Below are positions 42,501 to 54,083 of a stretch of DNA of 64,000 bases, one piece after another (position 1 is the first letter of the stretch; the number at the start of each line of letters is the position of its first letter). The stretch comes from Curvularia sp. ZM96 (Eukaryota > Ascomycota > Dothideomycetes > Pleosporales > Pleosporaceae): NCBI GenBank assembly GCA_022457065.1, contig JAJGBQ010000002.1, positions 1,736,001 through 1,800,000 of the forward strand, read 5' to 3'. The notes under the pieces are model-generated. The model searched no databases. It worked only from the letters and a program-made list of their open reading frames with translations, and was not told where the DNA came from. The position numbers were made by a program, and so were the translations under genes.

Positions 42501-42999
42501 GGTTGGAGATTCATTGGGTAGGGATGTTGGAAGCAGCAGTATCGAGAGAGAAACATGTAAACGTGATTGAATGTATATGCAGCTTATGTGCTATTGTAAC
42601 TATTTAAGGGAAGGTGACAACGGCGACCATCGTCACGCTCATGTCTGGCATGGTAGTCATATTGCTATCCATGCAATTATCAAACGCCCGTCTCAGCCAG
42701 TCGCATAAACGCCAGCTCGTCAATTCGTTGTTGGTGCTGCTGTGGGAGTCTTCCCAACCGTCATTGGTCATTAAGACATACATAAAAGGCCTTTCAGAAA
42801 AATGTCAAGAAAAAGTAATACAGCTTTTTAGGTCGCTCGAGGCGGGCAAACCTTGGGGTATCGTGGAACTCGTTGGGAGAAAAGTAGAAACCGTGGCCAT
42901 CGCTAGCGTGCTCGGGTACCAGAAAGGAAAATCAAGGTGGACGTGGAAGAAAGTGTCAAAGGCAGAAACTCTGGGTGGCAAAAACAGCCAGACTAGATT
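39535..42999. other. 3.5-kb gene-free convergent region
   Basis: Lies between the ends of SQT1 (plus) and the bZIP gene (minus). ORFs up to 164 codons occur (for example 40797-41291 minus and 42614-43003 plus), but none has a domain, signal peptide or plausible splice partner. Pyrimidine runs occur near 40590-40605. The G-quadruplex motif at 42276-42309 is listed separately. The large size for a convergent gap leaves room for a long 3' UTR or non-coding RNA, but I see no direct proof of either. Confidence 0.4.
42276..42309 (+). other. G-quadruplex motif
   Basis: Six runs of three or more G at 42276-42278, 42282-42284, 42288-42290, 42293-42295, 42299-42302 and 42305-42309, separated by loops of only TCA, CTC, AA, CGA and TT. 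This far exceeds the usual four-tract rule. Further G runs continue to about 42360. It lies about 690 bp beyond the bZIP stop codon, with the C-rich strand as the bZIP sense strand. Confidence 0.65.
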
Positions 43000-44001
43000 C
43001 TAAATGCCCATGTCATCCAGGTCTTCATCGGTGAAGTCCTTGAGGAGCTCGAGTCCACCCATGTCGTCCGTGTCTACTGAAGTCATGGATGCCATGCTAG
43101 GCTGGCGCGCATGTTGGCCGTTGAGCCGAGAGACGGGCACAGTGGGGCTTTGGCGGATACTTTTCTGACGTGATGCTAAGTGGCTCATGTCCGAGGGCGG
43201 GACTTCCATGCCGAGAAGACCACCGGCACATCGGGCGAGGTACTCATCAACGGCCCAGAAGCCACAGCCAGCGTGGCGTAGGACTTCGTTCTTGAGATCG
43301 AGTACCTCCTCACGTAGCAGGGCAACGTTCTCCTTGAGCATTTTGTTCTTGTTGGAATATTCGCGGGCGCGGCTCTCGAGACCATTGATGTACTCTTTCT
43401 TGCGTTGCCTGCACTTGTGTGCAGCGACGCGGTTCTTTTCCAGATGGTTCTGACGGGCTGATGAAACTTGGAAGGGATAGCCGTCTGCGGTATAGGCCTC
43501 AACCATTTGGGGCTGAGACTTGGGCCGACCCCGCTTGCGCTTTGGAGGCTGCGGGTTGGGATCGACGTGTTGTGGCTGGGGTGGTGCAGGAGCGCTTGGG
43601 GGTGGTGCAGAGTCGTGATTGGTAAGCGACTGCCTGCTTGTGCGGCGTCGCTTGGGAGAAGGGTCCTCAGGCGGGGTCACTTGCATGGGACTGGGTTCTT
43701 TCTTGGGCCACAAGGTTGTCTCGTTGCGGAGCTGCTCAACAGGAATTGAACCCTCGCGGTCCTGGCGCATGGGGTGCGTGGGAGAGAATTCCTCAGGCGG
43801 AGTGACTTGACCATAGCGCTCCATGGCGGCGTGGGTAAGAAGGGAAGGGGGGATGGAGAAGGCCTGTGTGGACATGGAGGCGGGATTGCTGAAGGGCGTG
43901 GTCCATTTGTCGTGGGGCTGGTGGCCCATGGCTGAGGGATGCAAGGCAGTGAAGGCATCGCCGGCCCAGTCAAGCTGGGGCTGTTGTTGAATCTCCGTCA
44001 T
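43000..44001 (-). CDS. bZIP transcription factor with AT-hook (ATF/CREB type)
   Basis: Nuclear regulator, 333 residues, single exon. The basic region is LEKNRVAAHKCRQRKKEY at about 187-204, with the N-x-x-A-A-x-x-C-R pattern of ATF/CREB bZIPs, followed by a leucine zipper (heptads from NGLESRAREY to NEVLRHAGC). An AT-hook-like PPKRKRGRPKS lies at about 152-162. Two copies of a QVTPPE-x-x-SP motif (about 65-74 and 107-115) could be phosphorylation sites. The acidic C terminus ELLKDFTDEDLDDMGI resembles an activation segment. Start: ATG at 44001 (MTEIQQQP); the frame stays open to 44316 but that extension is Pro/Thr/Leu-rich and looks like UTR. Large non-coding flanks on both sides suit a developmental or stress regulator. 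The exact Atf subgroup is not settled. Confidence 0.9.
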   Translation of the reverse strand: MTEIQQQPQLDWAGDAFTALHPSAMGHQPHDKWTTPFSNPASMSTQAFSIPPSLLTHAAMERYGQVTPPEEFSPTHPMRQDREGSIPVEQLRNETTLWPKKEPSPMQVTPPEDPSPKRRRTSRQSLTNHDSAPPPSAPAPPQPQHVDPNPQPPKRKRGRPKSQPQMVEAYTADGYPFQVSSARQNHLEKNRVAAHKCRQRKKEYINGLESRAREYSNKNKMLKENVALLREEVLDLKNEVLRHAGCGFWAVDEYLARCAGGLLGMEVPPSDMSHLASRQKSIRQSPTVPVSRLNGQHARQPSMASMTSVDTDDMGGLELLKDFTDEDLDDMGI

Positions 44002-46934
44002 GGCGGGGGCGGGGCAGTGTGTTTGGGGATGTGCTGTTGCGATGCCAGGGCAGGCAATTGGGTGCGTGTATGTGGTAGAGGGGTGTGAATAGAGAGCAGG
44101 GGCAGTTTGTGTTGGGGGCAGAGGGAGATATATGTAGTATGGGCTGGGTGGGAAGGAGCCGGTGTCAGTGGTCGCAAGGAAGGAGCTCGGGGATGATGTA
44201 GCCAGTGGGGGTAAGAGCGGAAGCAAAGTCCGCAGTCCAATGGAGAAGCAGGTAAGGCCAGGGAGCAGACAAAGAGTGCAGCAGAGAACCAGCATAACGG
44301 GGCCGGGGCGCGGCACTCATATGGGATTTCGCAAATGGGGACAATTGGGCGCTTTCGTAACATGCGGAACTTGCGAAAGCGATTGCAGGGGCACACTAGC
44401 GCTATTTCTGGCGGGCCGGGGCATGGTTGGCCGCCTGTGCGCCGGTGACGTAGCGTCGCTCGCCGATCGACGATGGCCATGGCCATCGGTGTTGCAGGCC
44501 ACGCCCACATTTCTCGATGCCTTTTCGCCTCATCTCTCCGCCTGCTGCAGCGCTGCCGGGTTGTGTCTCGAGCACGCGCGGCTCCTTGCCCGTGGCTTCT
44601 GTGCCCTCTCCGCGCCTCACCACCATGGCCGCCGCCGCCGTGGCATGCTCTCGAGGGCGGGCGCTGCCCCCGCAGCCCACCGGCTGTTGTTGTCGTGGTT
44701 GCGAAGCGGCCATGCTCCGCGGAGAACAAGACACTTGCACATGCCTGGCTGGACATCGAACTCTATTCACGCCAGAGGTTGCGCGCCTTGGGCTCTCCAC
44801 AATTGGCTAGAGCTCCGCTATGGCTCGGCCTTGTCTCCGCGACTCTCGGCCTATCACACGACGGGCGATTCCCTGGCGACATGGCATGGACACATGGTTT
44901 CCGATCTTCTCTACCCGTCTCCGCGTCTGCCTCACGACGCGTCGCTACTCCTCTCCTAGGTTACACGCCACCAATCTCACTTGTGCCAGGCACAGGCAAG
45001 ATAGGCCGCTCACTGCAACCAGTGCCCAGTGGTGAAGTCACGGCACGTCAAAGCACGGCACGCGTTTCGTGCTTGATTGGAAATCGGGTGCATGGCGCAC
45101 TATGGACGAGGTTGCACCCACGCTATCCTCGACACAACCGCCCTCTGCCACGGTACGCTGCTCTACACCCAGTAACGCGCCCTGCTGGCACGGTAGACAT
45201 GGGTTGACGTGCTATGCATCTTCTGCACATCAACATCCTCTGGACAAGCCCCTACACAGCCCGTCGCCGACTCCGTGTATGGCCAGTTGGCCAGTGGTGC
45301 TCCTCGCTCAACGAGCCTAGGCAACATGGGCGTTGCGCCTGCAAAAAGACGCATTCATATTAAGCGGAATGCCCATCGTAATCTGCGGCCACGTGCTAGC
45401 TTGGGAGCCGTCCCACACAGCCGAGGTGAGCGTCAATGGCCGGCCAGGTGGCGGGATCGAGAGGGGCTGATCGGAATCATGGGAAAGTCGCCCCCTGAGG
45501 ATGGGGAAATGGGCAAAATCCCATCTTTTGGCCTGCAAATCCGATCGTGGCCCTTGCTTGGCGCTTGGCTGGGCGCCTCCCTGTCGCCGGTTGCATCATC
45601 GCACGTTGCGCCAGCGCCCAACAAGGTACGGGCACGGGCACGCGGCAAAGCAAAGCAAAACGGCAACCCCACTCTCATGTCCGCACCCAACAGCAATGTC
45701 AACTGTGCCGACCAAACTGACTCCCCAGCTGACACGTCGCGCACCCGACCAGCACCTGCACTGCAAAACGTCTGACACCGGACAAGCATGGCATGGCAAC
45801 AAGCAAAACACATATCAATACCACTGCCCCGCCACAATCGTCAGAGAAAGCCTATTGTGCTGCTACACGCCACCACACAGTCCCCATGCCCTTCCATGTC
45901 CCTGACCGGCTGTCTTTCCTACGAAGCAAACCAGTAGCATTTCTTGGGAATAATACCCCCGAGGCAGCTCCGTTGCCCGTTCTTTCCCCGCCGCGCTAGC
46001 ACGAGTAGGTACTATGTACCATCTATCTGCTCTGAACATGTCCGGGCGGTGCATCCCTCCAGTGGCAACAACCCCAACGGCTGGACTCTGTACTCCAACA
46101 TTACCGTTTCCCAACTGTTTTCTATTCAAAACGCCTTGTTTCTCCAACTGCATGTGACAATCTTCGCCACGGCCCTGCGATGCATACGTCTAGGCCCCAA
46201 GTGGAGTAACAGCTACCAGGATACACGTGTGCATACTCTTCGCTTCGAGGCGTGGATCCAGCGTCGCATTCGGATATTCCAATGCTTGCGCAATACCACC
46301 ACCCTACATATCTGCAAGTCCATGCCATGCTCCGATAACACAGAGGGTCCTTGCTTGTTTCAACCCTGTTTGTTTCACATGAGGCTAACATCGCAAACAC
46401 TGCTGCTGTGTTACTTGGTGTTTCGCCTCACCATGTACCGCACCGTCGTTAATCAATGACTATTCAGTGTGGAATCACCACCTAAGCATTTGCTTCCTAA
46501 ATGTGCCACTACAGTGACGGCCCAAGCGTTCAAATGGCTGCATTCATACTTGCCAGCTCCATCCCCGTCCAACCTCACGCTAGATTTTTCATCGCTCTAA
46601 TGGAACAGAACCAAGACTCAGGATTATCATGTGTAAATCAAACTCAAATATATAGCTTGCAACAAGGCCGTCTGCCCTAGCTGTCGCTGTTGTCGTGAAC
46701 AACGTGCAGACGCCAAAAAGAGACTAGCGCGACCGATCATATCTTGGCGGGAAGCGCGACGCGCACCGCGTCGTCGGCGCAACAGTGCGGACGGCTGCCC
46801 ATCTACGCTCAACATCACGACAGCCCCACCATGTGCTGAAGAGCATCATCGCGATCGCATACACGAATACACGCGACCGCAAAACTTCCTCTGTCGACTC
46901 GCTCGCGCTGCCGTAGCCGCGACCAACCGCCATC
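44002..46934. promoter_or_regulatory. 2.9-kb divergent region, bZIP / SMC3
   Basis: A GC-rich region, probably containing the long bZIP 5' UTR and promoter (left) and the short SMC3 promoter (right). A CRE-like TGACGTA lies at 44446-44452, about 445 bp before the bZIP start. Near SMC3, TTGGCGGGAA at 46744-46753, ACGCG at 46759-46763 and CGCGT at 46767-46771 cluster 160-190 bp before the ATG. Many overlapping ORFs up to 265 codons occur on both strands, but they follow from GC richness and show no domain. Confidence 0.45.
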
Positions 46935-49900
46935 ATGGGTTACATCAAGCAAATCACCATCCAGGGCTTTAAGAGCTACAAGGAGCAGATGCAAATCGAG
47001 CCCTTCTCGCCCAACTGCAATGTCGTCGTCGGTCGCAATGGCTCCGGGAAGAGTAACTTCTTCGCCGCCGTGCGCTTCGTTCTCGGTGACGATTACCACA
47101 ATCTTGGGCGTGAAGAGCGTCAGGCACTGCTGCACGAAGGTTCTGGTTCGGCCGTCATGTCCGCCTACGTCGAGGTTTGCTTCGACAACACAGAGGATCG
47201 CTTCCAGACAGGAAAACCCGAATTCTACCTGCGCCGGACAATTGGTGCAAAGAAAGACGAGTACTCCGTCAACCGTAAGAATGCTACCAAATCAGAAGTC
47301 ATGCAGATCCTCGAATCCGCCGGTTTTTCGCGATCAAACCCATACTACATCGTTCCCCAAGGCCGTGTCACGGCACTCACCAATATGAAGGACTCGGAGC
47401 GACTCAAGCTTCTCAAAGAGATTTCTGGCTCCAACGTATACGAAGAGCGACGCGCCAACAGTCTGAAGCTCCTCGCCGATACCGACAGCAAATGCGCCAA
47501 TATCGATGGAGTCGTTGCCACCATCAACGAGCGCTTGGACGAGCTGGAGGGTGAAAAAGAAGAGTTGGAGGCATGGAGTCGAAACGACAAGGAACGCCGC
47601 TCTTTGATGTACACACTCAAGTCGCGCGAAGAGGCTGATCTTGAGGCCCTGATTGAGAATATTGACCATCTCGAGAATCAGGGTCGTGAGATGAAAGAGA
47701 CCAATGAGGCAGCTTTTGTGCAGACGGAAGCTGAGATTGCACAAATTGACACAGACATCAACAAGCGGAGAGGCGATCTGGACGTCCTAAGAGAGGATCG
47801 TGTGCAGTCTGAGCAGGAGCGCAAATCAGCAACTCTGGAAAAGGCCAAGATTGAGCTCGAGCTCAAGGCATTGCAGGACAATCAGTCAGCCGCCCAGAGA
47901 ACAAAAAAGTCACGCGACACCCAGGTCAAATCACTTCAGCAACAGATACGAGCACGGGAAGCCGAACTCAATCAATTGCTGCCCGAATACAACGCAAAGA
48001 AGGAGGAAGAGGAGGCTGTCCGAGCACAACTGTTGGAAGCTGAAGGCCAACAAAAGCGACTAGAGGAGAAGCAGGGTCGTACAGCTTTCTACACCACCAA
48101 GCGACAGCGGGACGATGCTTTGCGAGCCCAAATAGAGCAGGCCAATGGTGATCTCAGCCGCCGCAAGGCTGTTCTCATGCAGACAAACGAGGAGATTGCT
48201 CAACTCCAAAGCGACATTGAGCGCATCGAGAGCGAGATTGCCACACTCAGGTCAACCATCGAGAGCGAAGGCGATGCCAGCGTTGATCTTGCTGCCAAGG
48301 TCGAGCAAGCCAAGGACGCCTACAAAGCTGTCCACGACGAACAGACGAACCTTTACAGAGAAGAGAACAGGGTTAACACTCAACTGACAAACGCCCAGGC
48401 AGAACTTCGCAAAGCAGAAAGCTCCTTCTCCCGGCTGCTTGATCATGGTACAAGTCGTGGTCTGGAGTCGCTCCGTCGATATCAGAAAGAAGGCGAGCTG
48501 GAGGGTGTGCACGGAACCATTGCAGATTTGCTCGATGTCAGTAGCGATTACAGAGCAGTCACGGAAGCCGCGGCAGAAGGTGCTCTATTCAACGTCGTCG
48601 TAGACAATGACGAAGTCTCGAGTAAACTTATCGACAGACTCATCAAGGACAAGGGTGGACGCGTTACCTTCATTCCTCTCAATCGCATCAGGGCTCATGA
48701 CCTCAATCTTCCTGCCACAGGAGACATGCAACCGCTGTTGCCGAAGCTAAGGTATGACGAAAGATTCGAGGAAGCTTTCAAGCATGTCTTTGGCAAAATT
48801 GTCGTCTGCCCTGATCTGGCCGCTTGCAAAAAGAATGCAAAGCAATACAATGTTCGCGCATACACTCTGGACGGAGACAATGCCTCACGAAAGGGCCAAT
48901 ACCGGGGAGGTTACCACGACCCGACCAAGTCTAAGATTCGTGCCTATCAAATGCTCGCTGAGATGCGCACACAATACGATGAGTTACAGCAGCGCAAACG
49001 CAGCATCGCTACAGAACTTGAGCAGAAGCGACAACAACTCACTGCAGCTCTAAGTGAAGTCCGACGACGGGAGCACGAGAAGGACAAGGGCGAGAACAGC
49101 TACGCACCAATGAGAGAAGAGTTGCGGGCTAAACAGAGGTCACTGCGAGATATTCAAGACACACTGGCAAGGAAGCAAATGACCGCCGCAACACTCCAAT
49201 CTGCTATCAATCAACTTGGTGCCCAACAGAGTGATTGGGAGGCTGAGATAGCTTCCAAGTTTGAGAAAGCGTTATCGAATGACGAGGAGCAGATGCTGGC
49301 GACTTTGCGAAGCACGGTACAAGATCTGAAGCGACAATTTGCACGAGTCAAACAGGAGCGAACTACCCTGGAAACCCGAAAGGTCGAGGCTGAGCTTGAT
49401 CTCAACGAAAACTTGCACCCAGAGCTCGACAACATCCAGACACAGCAAGGCGGCGCTGGTGGATCAACCAGCCAGTCGACAAGGTTACGGGAGTGTGAAC
49501 GTGCATTGGACGATGTCAACCGGACTATTGCCAACCTTGATCACCAGATACAGGAGACGGATGCTCAGATTGAAGATATCCGGGTGCAGTTGAGCGAGCT
49601 AGAGAATGCGAGAAACGAGAAGGAAGCCAGTAATCGGCAGCTTGCAAAGACGATGGCCAAGCAAGAGCAAGCCATGTCTAAGAAGGACTCGGATCGCAGC
49701 CGTCTCACAGATCGACTAGCCGAAGTGAAGCGGGATATCAGAGACTTGGGTACTCTACCAGAAGACGTCAATCGAAAATACACCAAATGGGATACCACGA
49801 AGGTAAGCTGCCAACGTCTCCCGCATGAGGGATCAATACCAAATACTAACCATTTCAAAGGTCACCAAGGAGCTCACAAAGGTCAATCAAGCCTTGAAGA

Positions 49901-50640
49901 GCTTTGCACATGTCAACAAGAAAGCTTTCGAACAGTACGAAAACTTTACACGCCAACGCCGTACCCTGACTGAACGTCGTGCCGAACTCGACACATCCCG
50001 CAAGTCAATTGAGAACCTAATTGATGTGCTTGACCAGCGCAAAGACGAGGCCATCGCCCGTACCTTCAAGCAAGTGGCCGCCGCTTTTGGAGAAGTCTTC
50101 CAGCAGCTCGTCCCCGTTGGTCGCGGCCGTCTGATCATCAACCGCAAATCCGACCGCGACGCACGTGGTAACGTGTCTGACGATGATGACGATGACGACG
50201 AAGGCCAAGAGACCCAAGGCAAGAAGAGCAAAGTCGAAGAGTACACGGGCGTCAGCATCGCCGTCTCCTTCAACAGCAAGCACGACGAACAGCAAAAAAT
50301 CGGTCAACTCTCCGGCGGCCAGAAATCCCTCTGCGCCCTCGCCCTCATCTTCGCCATCCAAAAGTGCGATCCAGCACCCTTTTATCTCTTTGACGAAATC
50401 GACGCCAACCTCGACGCCCAGTATCGTACCGCTGTCGCGCAGATGCTGCAACGTCTCAGTGGCCATGGCGGCCAAAAGGGAGACGGCGGCGGCCAGTTCA
50501 TCTGCACGACGTTCAGGCCTGAGATGGTGCATGTAGCAGATCGTTGTTATGGCGTTAGTTACTCGAACAAGACGAGTAGTATTGATGTTGTGGAGAGGGA
50601 GGCAGCGCTCGAGTTTGTCGAGGGCATGCAGAAGACGTAG
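46935..50640 (+). CDS. SMC3: Cohesin ATPase subunit SMC3
   Basis: Core cohesin subunit that, with SMC1 and kleisin, holds sister chromatids together. Exons 46935-49802 and 49861-50640 (1,215 residues, the family length); intron 49803-49860 has a GTAAGC donor, a TACTAAC branch site and a CAAAG acceptor. Visible: MGYIKQITIQGFKSYKEQ start; Walker A GRNGSGKS at 33-40; the Eco1 acetylation lysines in GAKKDEY (Lys106 and Lys107); a long coiled coil; hinge about 510-665 with GVHGTIADLL and FIPLNRI; returning coiled coil; ABC signature LSGGQKS at about 1106-1112; Walker B FYLFDEID at about 1130-1137, followed by ANLDAQYR. An acidic patch (Asp run near 1060-1070) precedes the signature, as in other fungi. 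The start agrees with all SMC3 proteins. Confidence 0.98.
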
Positions 50641-51600
50641 GTTTGTGCGTGCAAGGGGTTTGGCATGTTTTGTAGGAATTAGGAGAGAAAAGGAATGTAA
50701 CTTGTGTAGAGTGCTAAGGATGGTTCGGTATGTATGTACGTAGTACTCATGTTTGTGCTTGCCTTGTCTTACCTTTTTGTTTTTTTTTGTTTCCTTTTTT
50801 TTTGCTTTCGATAGCTATCACGACGCAGCATGCTTCAATAGGGTCTTGAAATAAATAGATTCCTTCTCTTCCTACTTGGTTGACCTTGGTATGCTTTGGG
50901 CTGTTTCTATTTCCACCATGATCTGTGGGATAGTACTGTGTCTATGTATTACTCCTCTTTTTGCTTTGTTTTTGAATTCAAAGACAAATTGTCATTCTTG
51001 CAAATCATACTACGCATGTTGCCACTCTACTCTTGGCGAGACCTTTTACACACCACTCGATACCTGAAGCTCCAATTCACTGTTTGTGTCTACTACACAC
51101 TCTTCGCCTTGATTGTTTGCCTTGGGAAATGCATGTTGCAGCCCCATTCTTGGGCGCATTTTCCTACACAACTGAACACCAGAAGCTCGAATCCACTATC
51201 GTTCCTAATTGTCCTAAAGCCCCTGCTCTAGTCGCTCTCTTCCTCCTCGGACCCAAGAGCCTAGCCAATAGGACATTCGTATCGATCCCGTCTGTTACCC
51301 AGCAATGCGCGCGCCAAGCTATGTACATGTTTTCTTTTCCCAGAGAAGTGGAGCCTATGAGGAGCACAATGTGCAGAGATCGGGTTTATAGCTGTGCATC
51401 GCCAGGACCAGAGGCAGAGTAATACCATGGACGTGTATTGGTTGGGAGGAAAGACGCACTTGAGGATCGGTAGTTTGTAGGGTGCATCGCACAGAGACGC
51501 TTGCTAGGCTAGGCTCCATGAGGTTTGGTGGCGTGATATGTGGGGACTAACTGGGAGGCCAGCTTAGCTGGGGATCAGCATTGGCATGGAGAGACTCCTG
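50641..51600. other. Convergent 3' region, SMC3 / Zn2Cys6 gene
   Basis: A 960-bp convergent gap with T runs near 50772-50803. Two plus-strand ORFs of about 110-130 codons (50896-51422) have no recognisable product. No gene claimed. Confidence 0.4.
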
Positions 51601-53052
51601 CTACAGTGCATGTTGTTTCTTATCGAGATGATAGTTTGTTGTGGAAGGGTAAGAAGGATTTTGTGTTGATGAACTTGCTGGACGTAATACATGATTTGCT
51701 GTTGCTTGATGGTGACCTATTGCGTCCAAGGCAAGTGCGCTAATGCCAGACATGGAGCCGTTCGTCCAGTGCTTGAAGTATCCAGCAGCTTGCTCTCGTT
51801 GGCTGGGTTCAGGTGAGTGTAGTGCCACCAGGAGTAGAGGTAATGCCATGCGCATATATGCAAAACCGATTCGATCTGACTGCAAATGTCGCGAAGCATG
51901 TAGGATGGTCGCGTAGTGATCCGCCAAACTTAAGAAGGAAGTCGTAAGACGGAGTCCCGCGATGTCGAGTAGAATAGAGGCTGCGCTGAAATACGCCACT
52001 GTAAGGGCGGTGAAAGCATCGCGAAATTGGAAAGCTCCATGGTTTCTGTCAGGCCGAAGAACCGGTGTATCCATGTCCGCTACATCGTCTTGATATTCGT
52101 GCCAGAGTGACTCTGTCTCGGCCTTGATCGTAGCGTGGGTTGTTGGAGAAAAGGATCCTCCTGTTCCGCCATTCCTCTGATTTACGTACATTTCTACCAA
52201 TGTTGATACATGGTTCATCACTCTCTGGAACATGGGAAGGCGGTTGTATTCCAAAGCCCCATATAACACTTGTTGTACCTGAATCGACGCCTCCTTGCCA
52301 GTCCTAATCAAGTTGATAAATGCCAGCTGGGTTCGTAGATGGTAGAAGATCTGACACAGGACGCCCTGTGAACATTGTTTTGGTTTGGTAAATTGAAGCA
52401 TCTTCACAGCGCCGTAGATGTGAGCACAGTACGCATCTGCACTCGTGGCTTGCATAGCCTCAAAGAAGCTAAATAGTACGCTCGTGGACACCATGTGAAC
52501 CGTAATCTCGTGCTTGGATGGAGAATGGGAAACCAGGCCGGTGTGCTTTTGCAGAGCTTCGCCATACACTTTCCACGAGTGCTGGGCCAGGGCAAGGTTG
52601 CCAATTTCAACAGCGCAGTACGCAGACGCCGTGGCTTGAACGGCCAACACTAAAGCATCGTTGGTACCATCTGTGTATAGAATAGGCAGGCTGTGCAACC
52701 AGGTTCGTCGATTTCGAATATCTTTGCTCTCGCCCTCGGATGTGAAATATGCCAGAAAACGGGCGTAAAAGGCTTCGGTCATGACAAACCGCTGGGAAAT
52801 GGTTGGTAGGAACTTGTCAGCAGAACATGCCCAAGACCAGGCGGGCATAACGATGCTCTTGGCCGACGGTTTTGGCTGGCGCTTCCGCATGCCATGTTTG
52901 GCGATGCCCGTCATATCCACTATCAATGGGCCCTTTTGCAGTCCGGGGCATCGTCGACCGGTCCGAATGCACATGAGGCATTGTGGGAGCGTCGCATCGC
53001 ATTTGATGCGTTTTTTTCGGCAGGTTGTGCATGCTATCGTTCTCGCCGGCAT
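51601..53052 (-). CDS. Zn2Cys6 transcription factor
   Basis: Fungal binuclear zinc cluster regulator, 483 residues, single exon. The zinc cluster is at the very N terminus: ACTTCRKKRIKCDATLPQC then MCIRTGRRCPG, Cys 8, 11, 18, 25, 28, 35 (C-x2-C-x6-C-x6-C-x2-C-x6-C). A Lys/Arg patch follows (KHGMRKRQPKPSAK). The rest has the helical fungal-specific regulator (fungal_trans_2-like) pattern: FVMTEAFYARFLAYF, DALVLAVQATASAYCAVEIG, LFSFFEAMQATSADAYCAHI, QGVLCQIFYHLRTQLAFINL. The C-terminal 40 residues are Ser/Thr/Asn/His-rich. Divergent, with a 1-kb spacer, from a second zinc-cluster gene. Target genes unknown. Confidence 0.9.
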   Translation of the reverse strand: MPARTIACTTCRKKRIKCDATLPQCLMCIRTGRRCPGLQKGPLIVDMTGIAKHGMRKRQPKPSAKSIVMPAWSWACSADKFLPTISQRFVMTEAFYARFLAYFTSEGESKDIRNRRTWLHSLPILYTDGTNDALVLAVQATASAYCAVEIGNLALAQHSWKVYGEALQKHTGLVSHSPSKHEITVHMVSTSVLFSFFEAMQATSADAYCAHIYGAVKMLQFTKPKQCSQGVLCQIFYHLRTQLAFINLIRTGKEASIQVQQVLYGALEYNRLPMFQRVMNHVSTLVEMYVNQRNGGTGGSFSPTTHATIKAETESLWHEYQDDVADMDTPVLRPDRNHGAFQFRDAFTALTVAYFSAASILLDIAGLRLTTSFLSLADHYATILHASRHLQSDRIGFAYMRMALPLLLVALHSPEPSQREQAAGYFKHWTNGSMSGISALALDAIGHHQATANHVLRPASSSTQNPSYPSTTNYHLDKKQHAL

Positions 53053-54083
53053 CTATACAAGGCGACGGTGTGAGTGAGTAGATGTGCTGCATAGTGCGAG
53101 AGTAACGACATGGTCTGACGGCGGTGGGTAGACGCGCTAGCCGTGGATGACCGGCTAGCGGATATTTCCTTAGAGGGCAACGTGCATGCTGTGGGAGCCA
53201 GGCCACCTGGTCATCAAAAACAAACTTCCAGATTTGTCTATCAGACAGCGATGCAGCCTTATACGATGGAGTCTGACGCGGACCCGCAGATGCTTGGTGT
53301 TTGGACGCAGCTGGTGGCTTGATCATCAGTATGACGCATGCGCATGTCCTGATGGTAAAATTACCGTCACGCCGCTCTTGCAACGGCCCACCACTGACTA
53401 GAAAACTCCCTAGAATCCTGACAGCTGTCTTGATATATAAGTTTTCATTTACCTGTTCGTTTTTTGGAGCAACTCGTACTTGTGTGGGATGGGGGTTCAC
53501 GGCCCTTTTTCGTGGCAACATCCGCGAAACATTTCGATCGCGATCTCAACGGAGCAAAACCGGATCAAAACCACAGACTGCGCGTGCAAAAAATAGTTAC
53601 TGGTATGAAGTTAGAGCAAGTCGATGTTTGATTCGCCATGCATATTAGTCATGGCTGCTTTCCCAAAGAAAACGGGCTGACAGGTGCCGCCGCCTGAATA
53701 ACTAGGTGGACCAAGACCGGAACTTGCTCCCACCTATCACCCACCTCACAGACAGGACACCGTTTTGACCAACCTCGACAGTATCAACACATCGACTGCC
53801 CTTGTGCGCCAGCCATCTCCAGAAAACGCATTGTTTGCCTGAAGGGACATATCAAACACAGCGAAGAATTGCGCGGTCCGCTTTTCCCACTCCCGTTCCC
53901 TGGTCAGGCCAGTACAACTCACGCCCGACTCCCCTCGCACGTTCATCTTCCCAAAGATCCGTCTCCCCTCGCGCATTCCGCGGAGCCTAAGATAAGCTAG
54001 ACATTAATGCGGCAGTACGCGAACCGCATCTGAACTAGTACTGTGCATTCTTTGATGTACTCCGATGCCCGCCAGCCTTCGTG
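53053..54083. promoter_or_regulatory. Divergent promoter of two Zn2Cys6 genes
   Basis: A 1,031-bp divergent gap between two zinc-cluster regulators. I saw no clear paired CGG triplets with a defined spacing and no gene. The ORFs around 53.2-53.6 kb have no domain. Confidence 0.4.

Noticed and set aside
42614..43003. 129-codon plus-strand ORF overlapping the end of the bZIP gene
   Set aside because: No domain, overlaps the bZIP stop on the opposite strand, and its composition is that of non-coding DNA.
44002..44316. N-terminal extension of the bZIP protein by 105 residues
   Set aside because: The extension is Pro/Thr/Leu-rich, shows no conserved feature and looks like translated 5' UTR; the ATG at 44001 starts a sensible protein.
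44162..45207. Long overlapping ORFs (up to 265 codons) on both strands
   Set aside because: The region is GC-rich, so stops are rare; all frames are open at once and none shows a protein family.
46815..47135. Minus-strand ORF over the SMC3 start
   Set aside because: Shadow of the SMC3 coding frame; no family signal.
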